Shown here: piece after piece, positions 5,106 through 5,222 of the stretch
How the letters are laid out: each line of letters opens with the position of its first letter
Position numbering within the stretch: the stretch's first letter is position 1
DNA from: Deltaproteobacteria bacterium UBA5756
GTDB taxonomy: Bacteria > Desulfobacterota > Syntrophorhabdia > Syntrophorhabdales > Syntrophorhabdaceae
Direction: 5' to 3'
Length of the DNA stretch: 5,222 nucleotides
Assembly: GCA_002418985.1 (NCBI GenBank)
Contig: DIFE01000138.1
Location: forward strand, 19,296 to 24,517
Program-made: the position numbers and the translations under genes
The notes under the pieces: generated by a model
The model's input: only the letters and a program-made list of their open reading frames with translations
Databases searched by the model: none
Told to the model about the DNA's origin: nothing

Positions 5106-5222
5106 AGATTACGTATAAGGAACCACCATACGAAGGGGCATCCCAACCATCCTCTTTAAGCACTGTTATGGTGCTCTATATACGTATGCCTCCTGTTGTA
5201 TGAGAGGTCTTCCTGGCTTCCG
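5093..5222. repeat. Imperfect nested inverted repeat, cut by window edge (MITE-like?)
   Basis: Two nested pairs of arms are visible. The inner arms are ACGTATA...CACCATA (5111-5117, 5124-5130) against TATGGTG...TATACGT (5167-5173, 5179-5185), with 7+7 perfect pairs and internal spacers of 6 and 5 nt. The outer arms are CGGAACCCAGG (5093-5103) against CCTGGCTTCCG (5212-5222), with 10 of 11 pairing. The right outer arm stops at the last base of the window, just where an inverted REP-like hairpin would be expected to begin. No coding capacity lies inside. A small non-autonomous element or paired-REP unit is inferred. Confidence 0.45.

Larger units (their letters stand above)
4863..5222. other. 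Non-coding right end with repeats
   Basis: No open frame with a convincing product or start is present here. The first 100 bases hold the upstream region of the cupin gene. Further right are a pair of 6-bp inverted arms TTGTCC/GGACAA (4975-4980, 5009-5014; weak), a 16-bp direct repeat, a REP-like hairpin, and a larger imperfect inverted repeat that continues past the window edge. Confidence 0.6.

Overview
This 5.2 kb window reads as ordinary chromosomal DNA from a Gram-negative bacterium. The evidence is a Lol-type lipoprotein signal, sigma70-like promoters, and a CGTCATTCCGGC...GCCGGAA hairpin repeat of a kind widespread in Proteobacteria and Desulfobacterota. The protein styles (AGADVNAR ankyrin repeats, a solitary soluble fumarate-reductase-like flavoprotein) would suit a Desulfobacterota or deltaproteobacterial host. 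That placement is inference; no rRNA or marker gene is present.

Layout. Positions 1-503 hold no convincing gene. They contain a cluster of hairpins and three degenerate copies of a pyrimidine-rich direct repeat, then a candidate promoter. An ankyrin-repeat protein follows at 555-1250 (+). It converges on a two-gene minus-strand unit: a proline-iminopeptidase-type alpha/beta hydrolase (3745-2873), then, 44 nt downstream, a soluble FAD-binding_2 flavoprotein (2828-1299). A divergent control region at 3746-3957 separates this unit from a CAP/SCP-like lipoprotein at 3958-4518 (+). A small cupin gene (4862-4545, -) converges on the lipoprotein gene. The last 360 bases are non-coding and carry a REP-like hairpin and a larger imperfect inverted repeat that runs off the right edge.

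How the genes may work together. The hydrolase and flavoprotein are probably co-transcribed from a TTGACT-17-TATTTT promoter. They could act in sequence on one small molecule, with an amide or ester cleaved and the product then oxidised or reduced, but nothing names the substrate. The lipoprotein has its own near-consensus promoter (TTGACA-17-TATCAT) and a dyad over the start region. The ankyrin and cupin genes look independent.

I did not find a clear new multi-gene system. The points most worth a second look are: the flavoprotein lacks all three fumarate-reductase active-site residues I could align; the CAP-like lipoprotein lacks the family histidines; the ankyrin array has a two-repeat (198 bp) period; and both window ends carry uncharacterised repeat structures.
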